DNA of 64,000 nt, from the NCBI RefSeq assembly GCF_021018805.1, contig NC_086259.1:10468501-10532500 (forward strand). Direction: 5' to 3'. The first letter of the stretch is position 1, and each line of letters begins with the position of its first letter. The DNA comes from Prinia subflava (taxonomy: Eukaryota > Chordata > Aves > Passeriformes > Cisticolidae). Under the pieces are notes generated by a model that was given only the letters and a program-made list of their open reading frames with translations, was not told the DNA's origin and searched no databases. Below are positions 22,201 through 35,400 of the stretch, one piece after another. Position numbers and translations under genes: made by a program.

Positions 22201-24798
22201 AGTATTCTTTCCAGGAGAGGTTTGGGTGGTTGGTTGGTGCGATTATTTTGGGGGCAGGTTTTGTTGCTACACAATCTCCACTTTACATAGAAGCTTTCTT
22301 CATAATAAATTAATTTTGATCTAAATTAGCTGGGAGAGGTTTCTCGTGTATCTAGCCTTCAGATTTCTCAGTTTGGAAATCCATCTGTGCTATCCAGCTT
22401 GCTTGGATCCTTTAAGAGAAGCTGACATCTTCAGGTTATATTTCCTATTTATACCTGCTAAGATTTATTTGTGTTATACAACCTCTTCATTTTAGAAGGA
22501 GCATTCGTATTATTTGTTCATGATTTCCTCTTGTTTTCCTTACACTGAAAGGAAGTAGGAAAAACAAAGATGGAAAGTGTTTTTTGGTTTTTGAGCCAAG
22601 AACTAAATTTCTGTGAGGCCAGCTCTGAGTGTGCTGCAGCAATTCCAGCTGTTCTGCAAGCTTTTCTCCATTTCCTTGCTGTAAAGGGACACTGTCAGTA
22701 GAACACGAAGAGATTGTCTGGTGTATGTAACTTCTAATACAGGGTTCTTTTAGTAGTTCTAGGCTTCTATAGTTAAGAGCATGTATACTAGTTAATGATT
22801 ATACATCCTTGGTATCTATATTGCTAAAGATGGAAGAAATATCTCTTTTTTCCCCCTCTGTTTTTTCCTGTTAGCAGAAATTGATCAGACTCAGTATGTA
22901 AACTTATTGATACAGGCTTCAAATTTGAGATTTTTATCAGTAGTCCTTCATAGCCCAGAACACAACATTTTACCCATGGCTACCATAATTTCCATCTTAT
23001 CTTTCCTCAGGTGGGGTTTCTTGAATTACATTTGTTCTGTGTCTGTGACTTTCTTTTCCTTGTACTTAATTTGACTTGGTTTTCTTCTTAGAGAAGCTAA
23101 AGAGAGCTATAATAGCTCTCTCTTGACTTATCTTTTCTGTTGAGATAAACTAGGATGAGTTATCACTATATTAACAATGTTATAAACCGTGCCAGACCTT
23201 CTACCTGGATCCTGCTGTTTGTTTGTCATCTATTGGAAGGTGTTCCTTACTGGATAGTCATCATTATGTTGCTTTTAATCATAAGTAGGCAACTTAATCA
23301 GTGTTAGAAGACAATGAGGTCTAATTGATGTTAATGCTTTCTTTATCTTGGGACTTTAGGAGATCCCAAGTTTAGGCAGTAACTTGCACATGTATAATCT
23401 GGGATCCACAGCAGCTTTGCTGTGCTGAGCTGTCATCTCCCTAGGCTTCTGTCACTTCTTTTTTATCATGCTTGTTCTCCTCCTCACTGACACTCACACC
23501 AATCCATACCTGATCGGTGTCTCTCAGGATGGCACAGGGTCCATCTGTCCTTTCTCCATACACACAAGAAGTCTCATCTACTCAAACCCTAAAGGAGGTT
23601 TGTGAATTTAAGTCCGGCTTTATTCTGACTATGGTCACATCACCCTCAGTGGCCTAGGACTATATGCAGAATGGGTTTTCATCAGCTTGCCAAGAAGTAC
23701 TTTGGGATTAATAGGTTCAGCATGAACCTTTTCCATCAGAGAATATTTCAGATTTACTGGGTGTTCATTTCTGGAAGGATGCTATACTCATTTTATTCTT
23801 AGGAAAATTCATTAATGAGGAATTGCAATTGAAGGTGAGCTTTAATAGGAGGGTCAGGAATTAAAAGTTGTGGCTGGTTTTTTTCCCCTTTTTTTAAAAA
23901 TTTGATTACTCATATGTATTGACAGGATAAAGGAATGATTATTCCATGAAGGTGCTCATTTAAAGTGACTGCTTCCCTATTCTACTGGGAAGGTACATTA
24001 TCACAGACACACATTTTCAGTCATTTCCCATTCTGTTTGATTACACTATAGATGTGGGAGTTTTTAGGCTAAAGTTAAATTAACCATGCTTTTCAACTCT
24101 CCTTAAATCCCTCACTGCAAATCAATTGGTGATCATTCAGTGATACTATGAATAAATAGTTTTAAATGTTTCAAAACTAGGTGTGCAAACTCCTTTGAAC
24201 CAAAGCTTGCTGTTTTTGTATTTTCTTTGTATCACTATAGTAATTCTTGTCTTTCCTTTTAAGAAGAGTGTTACGTCTGAAGTCCAATAAAATAGTTTCT
24301 CAGGGACTTCCATAATGCAACTTAAATAGAAGAAACACAGTATCCCAGTTTTTCCTAATGAAATTAAGCTTTGACTTAAATGTAGTTTATAACCTTTCAA
24401 GTTTCTTTGTTTAAACATACAGAATTATTACCTACATCTTGTGTAGTACATGATTTCTTTGCTAGAAACAAATTCTAATACTGGAGCACTAAAACCCACT
24501 TCTAGTGCAATTTGGTGGTTTTAATGAATATGACCAAGGAGAATCTAAAACTGTGCTTTGAGTGAGTAAAACAATTGAAACCATTACATTTAAAACATAT
24601 TTTATAAGGGACGAAAATTACAAACCCTGCACAGGGCATCGGATAGGCAAAAACAACTTACTTGATTAGTGGTTTAGCTAAAGTTAAGAACAAAGTATCA
24701 GATACCCTTAAAAGTGTTGGGAAGGGGAAGGAAGGATGAGGAGAGTAATTAAATTTTTCCTTCTTTTTTTTTTTTTTCCCCTCACTCTTCTCCCTCAG

Positions 24799-24964
24799 GA
24801 TGCTTTAACACCTGAAGACAAATTTTCCATCAGAAGCACTAATGGCTGTTGGCATGCCTTGGATAAGGTGGTGACCGCTGGATGTCATTTGTTTCTGTTC
24901 ACTGCAGAGAGACAAAATTGACTCCATTTGGAGTTGAGAGCAAAAGCAGAACAGACCTCTCAAG
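24799..24964 (+). other. CHD9: 5' UTR portion of CHD9 exon 2
   Basis: The acceptor is a long T-run followed by CTCACTCTTCTCCCTCAG ending at 24798. The 166 bases before the start codon contain a TGA in the CHD9 frame at 24935-24937. The open frame therefore cannot extend upstream, and the ATG at 24965 is the first one available in frame. In another frame (from 24799) the leader is open until a TGA at 24919-24921, which matters for one alternative first exon. Confidence 0.85.
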
Positions 24965-26401
24965 ATGACTGATCCTATGATGGATTTTTTTGATGATGCC
25001 AATCTTTTTAGTGAGACCTTAGAAGGTTTGTCAGACGATGCCTTTGTTCAACCTGGACCTGTTTCACTTGTTGATGAATTGAATTTGGGTGCAGAATTTG
25101 AACCTTTGCACATAGACTCACTGAACCATGTGCAAGATGCTCAAAATCAACAAAAGATGAGTGAGTTTGATCAGCTGAATCAGTATGATTCACTGAAGCT
25201 TCACTCAGTAAATCAGTCTTTTAATAGCTCAGCTGACAATGTCTTATCACCACACTCTCAATTCAATTGTTCACCAGTTCATCCGCAGAACCAGTCCAAT
25301 GGGATGTTTCCAGATGTGGCTGATGGTAGTCCTATGTGGGGTCATCAAACTGCCACAACTGTTTCGAATCAAAATGGGTCCCCATTTCACCAAGGACATT
25401 CTCAGTCTATGCAGCAAAACAAAAGCTTTGTAGCACACCATGACTTTGCCTTATTTCAGGCTAATGAACCACAGCATCAGTGTGCCTCGCTACGGCCGCA
25501 GCAGAGCAGGAACAACACGGGGCAGGATGCTCTGAGTCAGCCAAAAGACTTCATGGAAGTTAACGTGTCTACTTCCCTCAGAGTCAGTGTTAACCACCCA
25601 CCTTCAGTCTCTAATCCATCGACTTCACAGCAGCCTCTGTCTGTTCAACAGTTTTCTCAAACTGCAAGTGCTTCAATACATTTTTGTGGGAATCAAGAAG
25701 GAAATTTTGATGGACAGTCCCCAACTATTACTCCATGTTCTGTCAGTAATAGTCAACAATTTTCATCTCCGTATTCCTACTCTAATAACCACATTTCTCC
25801 TACCAGCCTTCTTCAGCCTACAGCAGCTCTTTCTACTAGCCAGCAGACCCACTCTATCTCTGACTTCACTGGAAGCGATGCCTTTACATCTCAAACAGGG
25901 ACCAAGCAAGAAACAACCGAGCACATGTTGAATCCTAACACACCTTTGAATTCAAGTACTTTTCAAATGTTGCATTCTGCGCATCCTCAGGGCAACTTTA
26001 GTAGTTCGAAACTCTCTCCTGTGAATATTAATTTTTCAGCTTCCACTAGTTCTGCTTCTCAGATAAGCCATTTCACTGACCCTATTGAAAGCAACGGTTT
26101 TACATCTTTAGATGACAACTTACTTAATCAAGTGGAGACTCACAGTGAACCATTCACAGGACTTGACCCGGATGACCTCCTGCAGGAAGACCTTCTGCCA
26201 CAGTTTGATGACTCTGCGTTTGTTCAGGATAGCACAAGCCATGTTTTAGAGCATGACCTAGAACACCACATAAGCCCACAGCAAGTGACGCCGTCATCGG
26301 AACTCGTCCGGCCACCGTCCCAAACTCAGACCCACGCTTGGCATTCGTCAGTGTCCAATCAGCACCCGCAGGGCAGAAGTCGTGCGGCCTTACAAGGACA
26401 G
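24965..26401 (+). CDS. CHD9: CHD9 coding exon 2, residues 1-479
   Basis: This large exon encodes the whole N-terminal disordered region. The start context is tcaagATGa, with A at -3. Residues 3-29 are acidic with bulky hydrophobics ([17 protein letters not shown]), like an activation domain. A second acidic patch at 399-423 contains [12 protein letters not shown] and FDDSAFVQ. The middle is rich in Ser, Gln, Asn and His, with no folded domain. I see no LXXLL motif in this exon; LLQEDLL does not have that spacing. The donor is CAG|GTACGT at 26402, phase 0. Reading through the donor would add 21 residues and then hit tandem stops at 26465. Confidence 0.95.
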
Positions 26402-29400
26402 GTACGTGTGCATTTGGGGACTGGGGGTTTGAACTGTCTGGTTTGGTTGATTGGGCAAAGTGAATAATAGTGACTGGTGCTTGAGTCAAAGCATGATAAC
26501 TGAAGTCTCTGAGCTGTTATTTGACCCTGAAGAAATCTAGTTTAGGAGGAGAAAAACCCTGACCAGTTGATGCAGACACTGCTTTCTCCTGTTGTTTTCC
26601 TGTCACAGCAGAAAGCAGAACTACATCACCTTATTCAGATAAAATGGTGTTGCTCCTTCTGCTGCTTGTATTTCTGAAGTACAGCAGAGAAAATTTACTG
26701 GTTTATGATTTTGGTGTGAATATAATGGCTTATTGTCTTGAAAAGTACTTCCAAGAAACATGTTTTTAAGACCTTTGGTAAGGTTTGTGTGGCTGATTTC
26801 CTGCAAGAATTGCAGTGGTTATGTTGTTGGTCTGTCCTTTGCTTTGTGTCTTCGTGCTCATGCTCATTGCCTAAAAATACACACTTATTATTCTTGGTTT
26901 TGATGTGATCAATAATAATAGAACACGTATAAAAAACTGTGTATATGCTGGATTTTGTTACTTTTGGCTAAACCAAAAAGCGCAGCAGTTGTTTTAGTAT
27001 AACATGCACATCTACTGCAAGTATTCAAGTCCTCTCTCAGGAGGACAAGATGACATGAAAATTGTTTTCTAATTTTCAATCTGTGCATTTCAAAACGGAA
27101 GCAACTCTTGACATCAAACATACACATTTAAAGCAGACAGCTTCAAAAAGGTTTTAGTAACTGTTGCTTCTGTATTCTTGCTAATATTTTCTCTGCCTGA
27201 GAATACAGAATGCTGTCTTTCTGGCAAAGGAGAAAAATATAGGGAAGGCAAGGACCTTAACTACTGACTTTTGCTTCTACTTTGTTTGTAGGATACAGGC
27301 CTGTGAAGGAGACAATGTAGCATTTTTCTTTTCCCCCACTGTTAATTTTAGATCATTAGCGTAGAGATAAGGGCCTAACACGCCTAATCTTTGGTCTTGG
27401 TTCAGTAGATTGCTTCTCCATTACAACTTCTGCTTATGTTTATGGAGCATGTAATTGTCAATTCTTACCAGTGAAACTTTTTCTGTGAATTGTGGTGTGA
27501 TGTTAATGGAACACGGATATCCAGCAGTGCGGTTGAGATGAGCTTGATTAACTGAATGATGCAGTTGATGCAATCTGTTGGTTTTGATAAACATTTCCTT
27601 TCTTTCCCCTTCCCTGCCTAAAAAAAACCAAAAGAGGGTGCACCCAAGCAGCCACTAAAGTGATCCTGAGCGTGTGTGTGCAGTGCCCCATTCCCTGCCA
27701 GGCAGCAGCACCAGGGCTTGGAACAGGGGGCTGGAGGCTCTCGGGTTATTGGCTCTTGCTCTGAGCATACTTGGGGTGCTGGGTGAAGAGGAAATGGATT
27801 CCAGGAAAGGTGGAGGTGGTGAGAAACACAGGCATTAGCATAATTTTTGAGGAGCATGTGGGATATAAGCAAGGCAATGAAAAGCAAGTCTAATAACAAT
27901 TTCTGGTGCTGTGACGTTTGTATTTTATTTGTCAGAACCTTTTCAGACTTGCTTCGATCTCACTGACAGCAGTTTTAGCACTGTGCTTTGTAACAAGGAA
28001 TAGAGGGAAAGTTCTGAGATCTGTGGACAGCCTTTAAAGTTTAGGGGTTTGGTTTTGTTTTTATCGCGGTGTGAAAACAAAGCAACTTCGCAGTATTTAA
28101 AATTTTAATGTTTTTCCTCTTCAAAATGAAACAGCCAGCAACCAGATAGTTATAAAACTGCTTGGTTTGGTTTTTATTATTTTGGAGTGTGCAATAAATT
28201 GTATAAATTGGATTCTGACCTTGAGTTTATCTGGTCAGACAGATGTTCAATGTTTCCTTCAGCAACTGGTTGTGAACTGGTAGCTGTCAAACTGTTGAGG
28301 AATGTACAGATGGGGGACTGACAGAAGCCAACAATGCAGAAGCCTCTTTAAACCAGTGGAGTGTGGAGTATGAATAGTATGGCAATTACTGAAGTGTTTC
28401 AGATCTGTCTTTTGACTGACTACAATTCTAAGAGGGGCTTGAGTTGTAATTCTCACTTCTATTCTTTGATCTGTTTTTAGAATTTCAAGTTCAAGGTGAG
28501 TTGGTTCTGTCAGAGTTTTTTACAAATGAGTGCAGTTTAACCAGGGAGGAAAAGGGTAGAAGGAGTAAGGAATTTTGATCTTCCTGAAACTGGTTGTCTT
28601 AAGGTATGAGTCAGTTGGGAAGGAATTTTGACAAGTTTCATATGTTATAGTTAAGGTGAGCTTTTCATTTTTTAACAAGACAGTGTTTCATACTGGCTTT
28701 AGTACATATTGAAGAAACAATTACTAGTGAATTTAGGGGTTTTTTTCAACAGTTTCAGTTTGATAATGGTTGATGTTTTCTCAGAAAAAATAACTTTATT
28801 TTATGAAATAGTTAGTGAACTGTGGTTGTCTGATATTGGGTCTGTTCTAATACCTAAAGATCTTTAACTGTAGTTAGAGTGGAGTTATTTAAATTAAGGA
28901 AGAACATTAAATACTTGTTTCAGTATTTGAGAGCAAGCATACTCATAACATTTTTACTTGTATGGTTATTCTTTTGATAGAAATTAATTTAAAAATTAAT
29001 ACAATCTGTTTGGTGTAATAATGCTGCAGAATTAAAAAGACTGTCTTATGGTGCTAATATGCTTTCTGCGGTAATTAGATCAGAATTGTAAATAAATTGC
29101 ACCCTTAATTTTACATCATGCATTTTTCATCAGAGTTAGTTTGAGAACAGAAAGTAAAGTGAAAGAAATGCTGAAGACTCCTGTAGCCTTAGCTTTGACT
29201 AATACAAGACTTCTGATCCTTTAACTCCACTTAAAACTGGTTTGAGTTTGCTAAGGCTAAATAATCTATTCGCTTTTCAGAAGGATAAAAAAAGGCTTCA
29301 ACATTGTTTTACATCTTTAGAACAAAAAGGAAGTTGAAAAGATAATGTGAAGTATAAACTGTTGGAAAAATAATGTGAAGTATAAACTTTTGGAAAGATA

Positions 29401-32400
29401 ATCTTAAATATAAACTGTCCTTAGAGAAGATTACAGCTGTCTCACTGTGTATGTTATTTTGTAAGAAGCGTTCTAATGTCTTCTGGCTGCACACATGAAA
29501 GCAGAGGAATTGAGATTAAAAATAATGTGAAAATGAAAAATATACTGGTGAAAAATAGTATTTCATTAATAATATGAACTGCTGTAGGATGAGATGGTAA
29601 GTCTTAGTTCTTAAATCACGTAATTATTTTTTTCCTTTTTGTGACTAAAAGTTTGGCGTCTAACCTGACAATTCAGTGTGTTCATGAATTTGTGTGAAAA
29701 CTGACTTGAAACATGCAAGTGTTTTTATGCCTGCAAGCCTGAGCTGTCCTACCACTTCTTTTATAGAAACAGATGACACTAATTTTTTTGAAAGGATTTG
29801 TCTCGCCCTTGTCCAAAGTTTGGCAAAGTCTGAACCTCGTAGATGATTGCTTGGGTGGTGTTGTATATATCAGAGTGCCATAACCTCATATATGAACTTA
29901 TCATCAGAGAGAGAATTAACTCTCACCAGATCCAAGCCCAGATTTATGTGCTGCTGAGATGTCCTGAATTGTCACAGGCTGTTCATGTCTGACTGTGGTA
30001 TCAGATGGCACTTTTATAACAATTGTAAATTCATTGTAGACATGTATCCCTTGGATTACTCCACTTGTAAAACTCTTATCCTGCTCCTGGTTGCTGTTCT
30101 ACTTGTATATATAATTGTGGACTGTGAATTTCTTGTGAGAGAAACACGTAGTAAGCAGTGATGTGCTTTCTTGGCTAACTGCGAGATCTAAGACCAGAAA
30201 GCTACTTTATATATAACAGTTATGGAAGATGGATCAAAGTAAAGGGGACAGGATTTGTGTGTATATATACATATATATGTATACACTATATTGTGTAGAT
30301 ATAGTGTAGTATTAGAATGTATTTCTTATATTCTGTATCGTTTAATTTTAAGTAAGCCTGGAAAAAAGATCATTTTAAATTAAGGAATTGATCATATTAT
30401 ATAGAACTTCTCTGTAGAAGAGACTGGTGATTTTGCATAGTAAGTTTATAGGTTATGGCTCCTAAATGTTGGTAAAATACAAGATTTTAAAATTATGGTA
30501 CTGCTATATGCATGTGACTTGGGAAGCAGTGCAATATTCAGTGAGACTGAGCATAACAAAATACACATCTCAAAATCTGTCCTACTTTGCATCAGCTCAC
30601 ATCTTTGCAGAAAGTCAAAAGTTGGACTTAGTGATTTTGGGAGTCTTTTCCAGCTGTAATGATTCTATGATTAGAAATCTAGACATCTGTTCCAGTAAGC
30701 ATTTGGGTTCATTACAAATCATACCTTGTAATTTTGCCATGTAAAAAACCTTCATACCCCTAACATGGATTATTTCCTAAAGTTGAATTATGTTGGTATA
30801 CTCCCATTAAGCAAATCCACTGTATTTACATTGTTCCTTTAATTAGGGTCAACTCTATGGGTGACATCATATTAACAAATGTAAATCTTTATATGAAGTT
30901 TTTTAAGCATTTCCACAAGTTGTATGCACTGGATTTAGTTTTCTGTGCCTTGAGACCATTTTTTACCTTTCTCATAGGAACTTCAATCCTGTATCACAGT
31001 GAGGCAGCAGAATTCCCAGCACCTATTGAGTTTATCATATATGCTGAAGTAATGAAAACAAACTCTCCCCTGACCACCTTTGTGCAATATCGTGCAGGTT
31101 TTCTGCTTTATTTCTGTGAGTTGAGCAAGACCTGCACAAGCAGGTGGGAGTGAATATGGCAAAGCTGTGTCAAATGCCCAGAGTTAATGAAAAGAGCAGA
31201 GCAGCATCTCTGAGCCTAAGTAGTGCAGTTCCTGGAATGAAGTTCTAAATTATAGCTGTATATAATACAATGTTTTCATTATTAATCTATGGCTTTTTGC
31301 CAATAACATATTAATCATTAAAAGAGCAATGTTTTGATAGCTTTATTTATAATTGAATGTGTATGAAGCACTTGCTTTTGTATATATTATATATGTTTTA
31401 TATAAATCTTTTATACTTTTTATTTTTTTAAATTGCAAATTGCATAGGCTGGGGAAAGAAAGTACATGTTTGTGAGATAAATTTGTAACACATTTACTGA
31501 TGAGTGTAATTTTTATTGTCACTATTTTCATATTCCCTGTTTTGGCTTTCAGAATAAAACTGTAGTAAGGGAAAGACAAAAATTACTGGGCTTTTCAGAA
31601 CACTGAAAATGTGCCAGAGTATCTGTTTTACAGTTTTAAATGCTTTACAAGTTTCTCAGTTATTTCTGTTGGGTAGAATTAATTTTTTTTTCACAATTTT
31701 TTGGATCTTTTTGCTGTCACAAATGCTCTTCTTAAACCTTTCCTGAGAAGGTCTCTCTTAACCTTCATCACTTGTCAAATAATTAGGCTGTCCAATTCTT
31801 TGTGTATGTTTCCTCTTTAAAATTAAACACTTGCTGTTTTAATGATTGCCATAATATAATAATATATTTTTTCTTGACATAATTGCACACTCATTAAATT
31901 ACTATAATTGTCTTTGAAATGTGCCAAAAGAGAAGCCTTTTTGTAAAAAGTAGTTAACAGATGGCAGGCATAGGAATAAGGCTTCTGGTTGGGTCAAATT
32001 GCAGGAGTAAAATAGCAAGGTGAGACTAGTTGATAAAAATAAGTTTAATTGATATTATTTTTTTAATGGTAATGCAGGGTAAGTGTGGTTGAATAATATA
32101 AATAACTGTTTGGAAATAGGTGTCTTGTTAACACTAAAAAACTATAAAGCAATTCATTAATGTGAGAGTACAGATAAAATTGGGCAATCTTAGTGTGTGG
32201 AAGAAGTGGTACCTAATTACAGAGAAAAGAGAAAAACAAAATCCATGCTAAATTGTCTTTTAAAGGACAGCAACCCATTCTACAGGCTGTTAAAGCTGTA
32301 GTTCAATATATGCCCAAACTATAATAAATTATTGGGAAAAAAACCGTTTAAGAAAAAAGCTCCTATTCTTTCATTTTGTCTTGTGTTAGTGCAGTGTTTG

Positions 32401-35400
32401 GGCTATGAACTGAACTGGGAAACTCCTTCAGAGAAACCTTGCACTTTTGTCAAGGGTGTTTTTCCAGAAGTTCCTGCTTTGTTCTCTCGGTTGCACATCG
32501 TGTTCCATAGACACAGTGGAGGGAAGCCTGTCAGGGCACACAAATACCTGAGGCTGTCAGGAGCATGGGCCAGGCTCATCCAGCTGTGCCCAGAGACAGG
32601 ACAGGGGGCACAAACTGGAACACAGGAGCTTCCATCTAAACGTGAGGAAAAACTGCTTTACTGTGAGGCACAGAGCTCCGTAAGGGGCTGCCCAGAGAGG
32701 TTCTGGTTCTCCTGCTGCTCAGGAACTGTCTGCACACCATCCTTTGCAGCCTGGCCTGGGGGGCTGAACTGCTTGATCTCCAGAGGTCCAACCTCAGCCA
32801 TTCTGTGATTCTGTGAGAGAGGAAGGAGTGGGAAACAATATTTTCTGCAGTACAAGCAAAATAATTCTGTGTGGGCCTGCAGCCTTAAATACAAAGAGTG
32901 CAAGTGGGACTCTCCAGGGGCACCACTAACCTGCTTTAACTAACACTGTTTACATACACTCTGCATTTTGAGGGGCTTCAAACATGCATTGCCTGTAAAA
33001 CTTCCACAGCAGCATTTTATCTTTCTATTTTGTAGAAAATCAACACTTTATGAGGTGTTAGTGAAGTGTTATTACTGAAAAAGCAGCAGAACTTGTAAAG
33101 ATGTTAACCAGTAGTGTGGTTTTGAAGCTAGAGAATCTGATACATTTGGAACTCATGTGGCTTTTGCCCAGATGTCTGTGTGTTTTGTGCACTCAGGTTT
33201 TGCAGTTTCTTTTAGCTATTGTGTTATTTCTAAATATATAGATAGATCAAAATAATTTTCAACACTGTCTTCCAAACAGCCTCCTGCATCTGGAGAGGTA
33301 TTGTTTTCTTTGTTTATTATCAGTTTAAAAAATTGCTCAATTTCCTGGTTACAGATTTCTAAGAGAGTGTTTATCATCAGGTGTTGAGTGGATTGAATTT
33401 GGGAACTCTTAAGGCTAATAAATATAAATTAGTGGGTTTCTTAGGATGATGAGACTGAGAATTCTAATGCTGATTTCAGTAAGCATGATAAATGATGCTA
33501 GGAATGTAGCTTTAGGCTAGAAAAGATGACAAGTCTTACATTTTTGAAAGCTGTGTAATTTGTAGCAGAGATTGATTTTTTTCTTTCATAAATGTGGCAG
33601 GTTTTCTTTTGTGTGGATTATTTGGCTTGTATTTGTACTTACTTGAGGTTTTTGTTCTCTTGATATCTTACTGTGAAGGCAAGCATTTTAATTTATATCT
33701 CCTGAAATTGTTCCCATCTTTTACATACTGCCTGCTCAGGAGTTAGCCCGTATTCGAAAATAATTTCAATGTTAGTAGCATATCATATGTGTGTACATAA
33801 TGCTGTTAAGCAGCATATTGAATTGCAAACCAGCATGAGTTTCATACATTTACAGGAAGGCCTCTTTTAAGAGCTATTCATGACCTCACAATTTAGTTTT
33901 AATATCTTGGAATGAAAAGAGAAGTTAGGGTTAAAGAAGCCATTGCAAATATAGTGGTTCTGAGATTTGTGTGTATTTTCTTAGTTTGAAATATTGTTTC
34001 AAAACAATAGTCCTACTGATAGGTTTTTAAAATAATCCTAAGTAATATTAAAAGGAATTGTTTCACCTTATTTTTTAATAAGCACCACAGTGCAGAGATT
34101 TCTTTAATAGTATTTCAAGCAAACTCACAAGAAAAGCATATTTCTTGCACCTTTTGAGACTTGTAACATGCTATGGCTTCCAGCACCTATTCGTATTCCT
34201 CAGAAGGATAAGAAAATGCAGTACACGTGCATTGTTTTTTATCTTTAAGTCATTGCAGCAGTTGTCCATGAGGCCTAGGTATGGCTCAGCCTGATGTGTA
34301 AACTTTGTTGTAGCAGGAATTTTGGTCCTTGGAACTCTTAAAAACAGAAACCAGCTGTGAGAGAACCCAAGCTGTCACAGGGAAGGCAGGTAAATTATTT
34401 AAGGAACATCTGAGTGACAAAACCAGACATGTGTCTTACTGTCTTTGAGTTCAGTAAGAACAATTTTTGAAATAGATTAGGCAAATTTATTTTGATGTGT
34501 CTGTATTGTAGCTCCTATATATATATCATCCTTTGGAGGATTCTTTGATGTGCAATCATGTAGTGTTTGAAATCTGATCACCTCCCGGCACCACACGAGA
34601 GATGTGTTCTTTGGTGCCAGCCCAGTGTGCTTTCTGACTTCATGTGGTTTAATTGCAAATGTGAACAGGCTTTGAGTGATTTTAGATTTCAGACCTGGTG
34701 ACCCAGCCTTGCTTGCTGGGGACAGAGGTACAGAGGGGCTCCTCATGACTGTGCTTGGGGTGCCCTTGGCCGCACATTGTGGTTGCTAACCAGGCTGTCA
34801 CTCTGCTCTGTGTTGGTGACTTCAGCTCTGTTAAAGAGAATTTCTCTTTCCTTGGCCTTTACAGTGGGTCTAGTCCTGCCACTTTTGCTAGTAGTCAGAC
34901 TCAGCTGAGGTTAGAAATAAAACCATAGCAGTAATTTTTCGAAACCTGTCTTGCAACTTTTTTTGCAACTTTTTCTGTTTGATCTCTACCAAAATTTATT
35001 TTATGGTTATTACTGTGAAGCTCTTGGATGCTATGTTCTTTCTATAGAAATTTTATAAGAGGCTTTTGGGGGGAAAAATGGTTTGGTTTTTTTGCTTTTT
35101 GGGTTTCATTACCCTGAAATCAAACTGTTGTTCCCCAGTAGTATCCTCTGACTTGGGATTTCTTAATTTTGAACCATCACCCTTTCTGATAAATTCCTTT
35201 TCTTTAGGCATCTTGTTTTACTCCTTAACTAGGGGGAAGGATTTTGTTCATGAATATTTAATTGAGAAAACTAGATTCAAGGGAAGTAGTTTCATTAGGT
35301 TAGCATATATGCTACAGGACTCTTTTGAACTGAAGATTCTGGCATGTAAAGCTGCTAAAGTAGTTCATTGAAGCTGAAACAAAAAATATGTAAGTTGTTT

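Larger units (their letters stand above)
10214..24798 (+). other. CHD9: CHD9 intron 1 (14.6 kb)
   Basis: Bounded by GTGAGT at 10214 and a strong polypyrimidine tract with CAG at 24796-24798. Its first 650 bases remain CpG island; the rest is AT-rich. It contains one clear CR1 copy (17301-17612), a candidate extra 5'UTR exon (19156-19241) and a perfect 10-bp hairpin (12001-12030). Other open frames inside it are short and lack family resemblance. Confidence 0.75.

Noticed and set aside
25587..25931. 114-codon overlapping frame inside CHD9 exon 2
   Set aside because: A leucine-rich +2-type frame shadow of the real coding sequence, with no reason to think it is translated.
26177..26201. LLQEDLL as a nuclear-receptor LXXLL box
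   Set aside because: The spacing is L-L-x-x-x-L-L, which does not fit LXXLL. The CHD9 LXXLL motifs described in the literature must lie elsewhere.
32332..32808. 158-codon frame in intron 2
   Set aside because: It runs through a CR1 3' end in a noncoding register.
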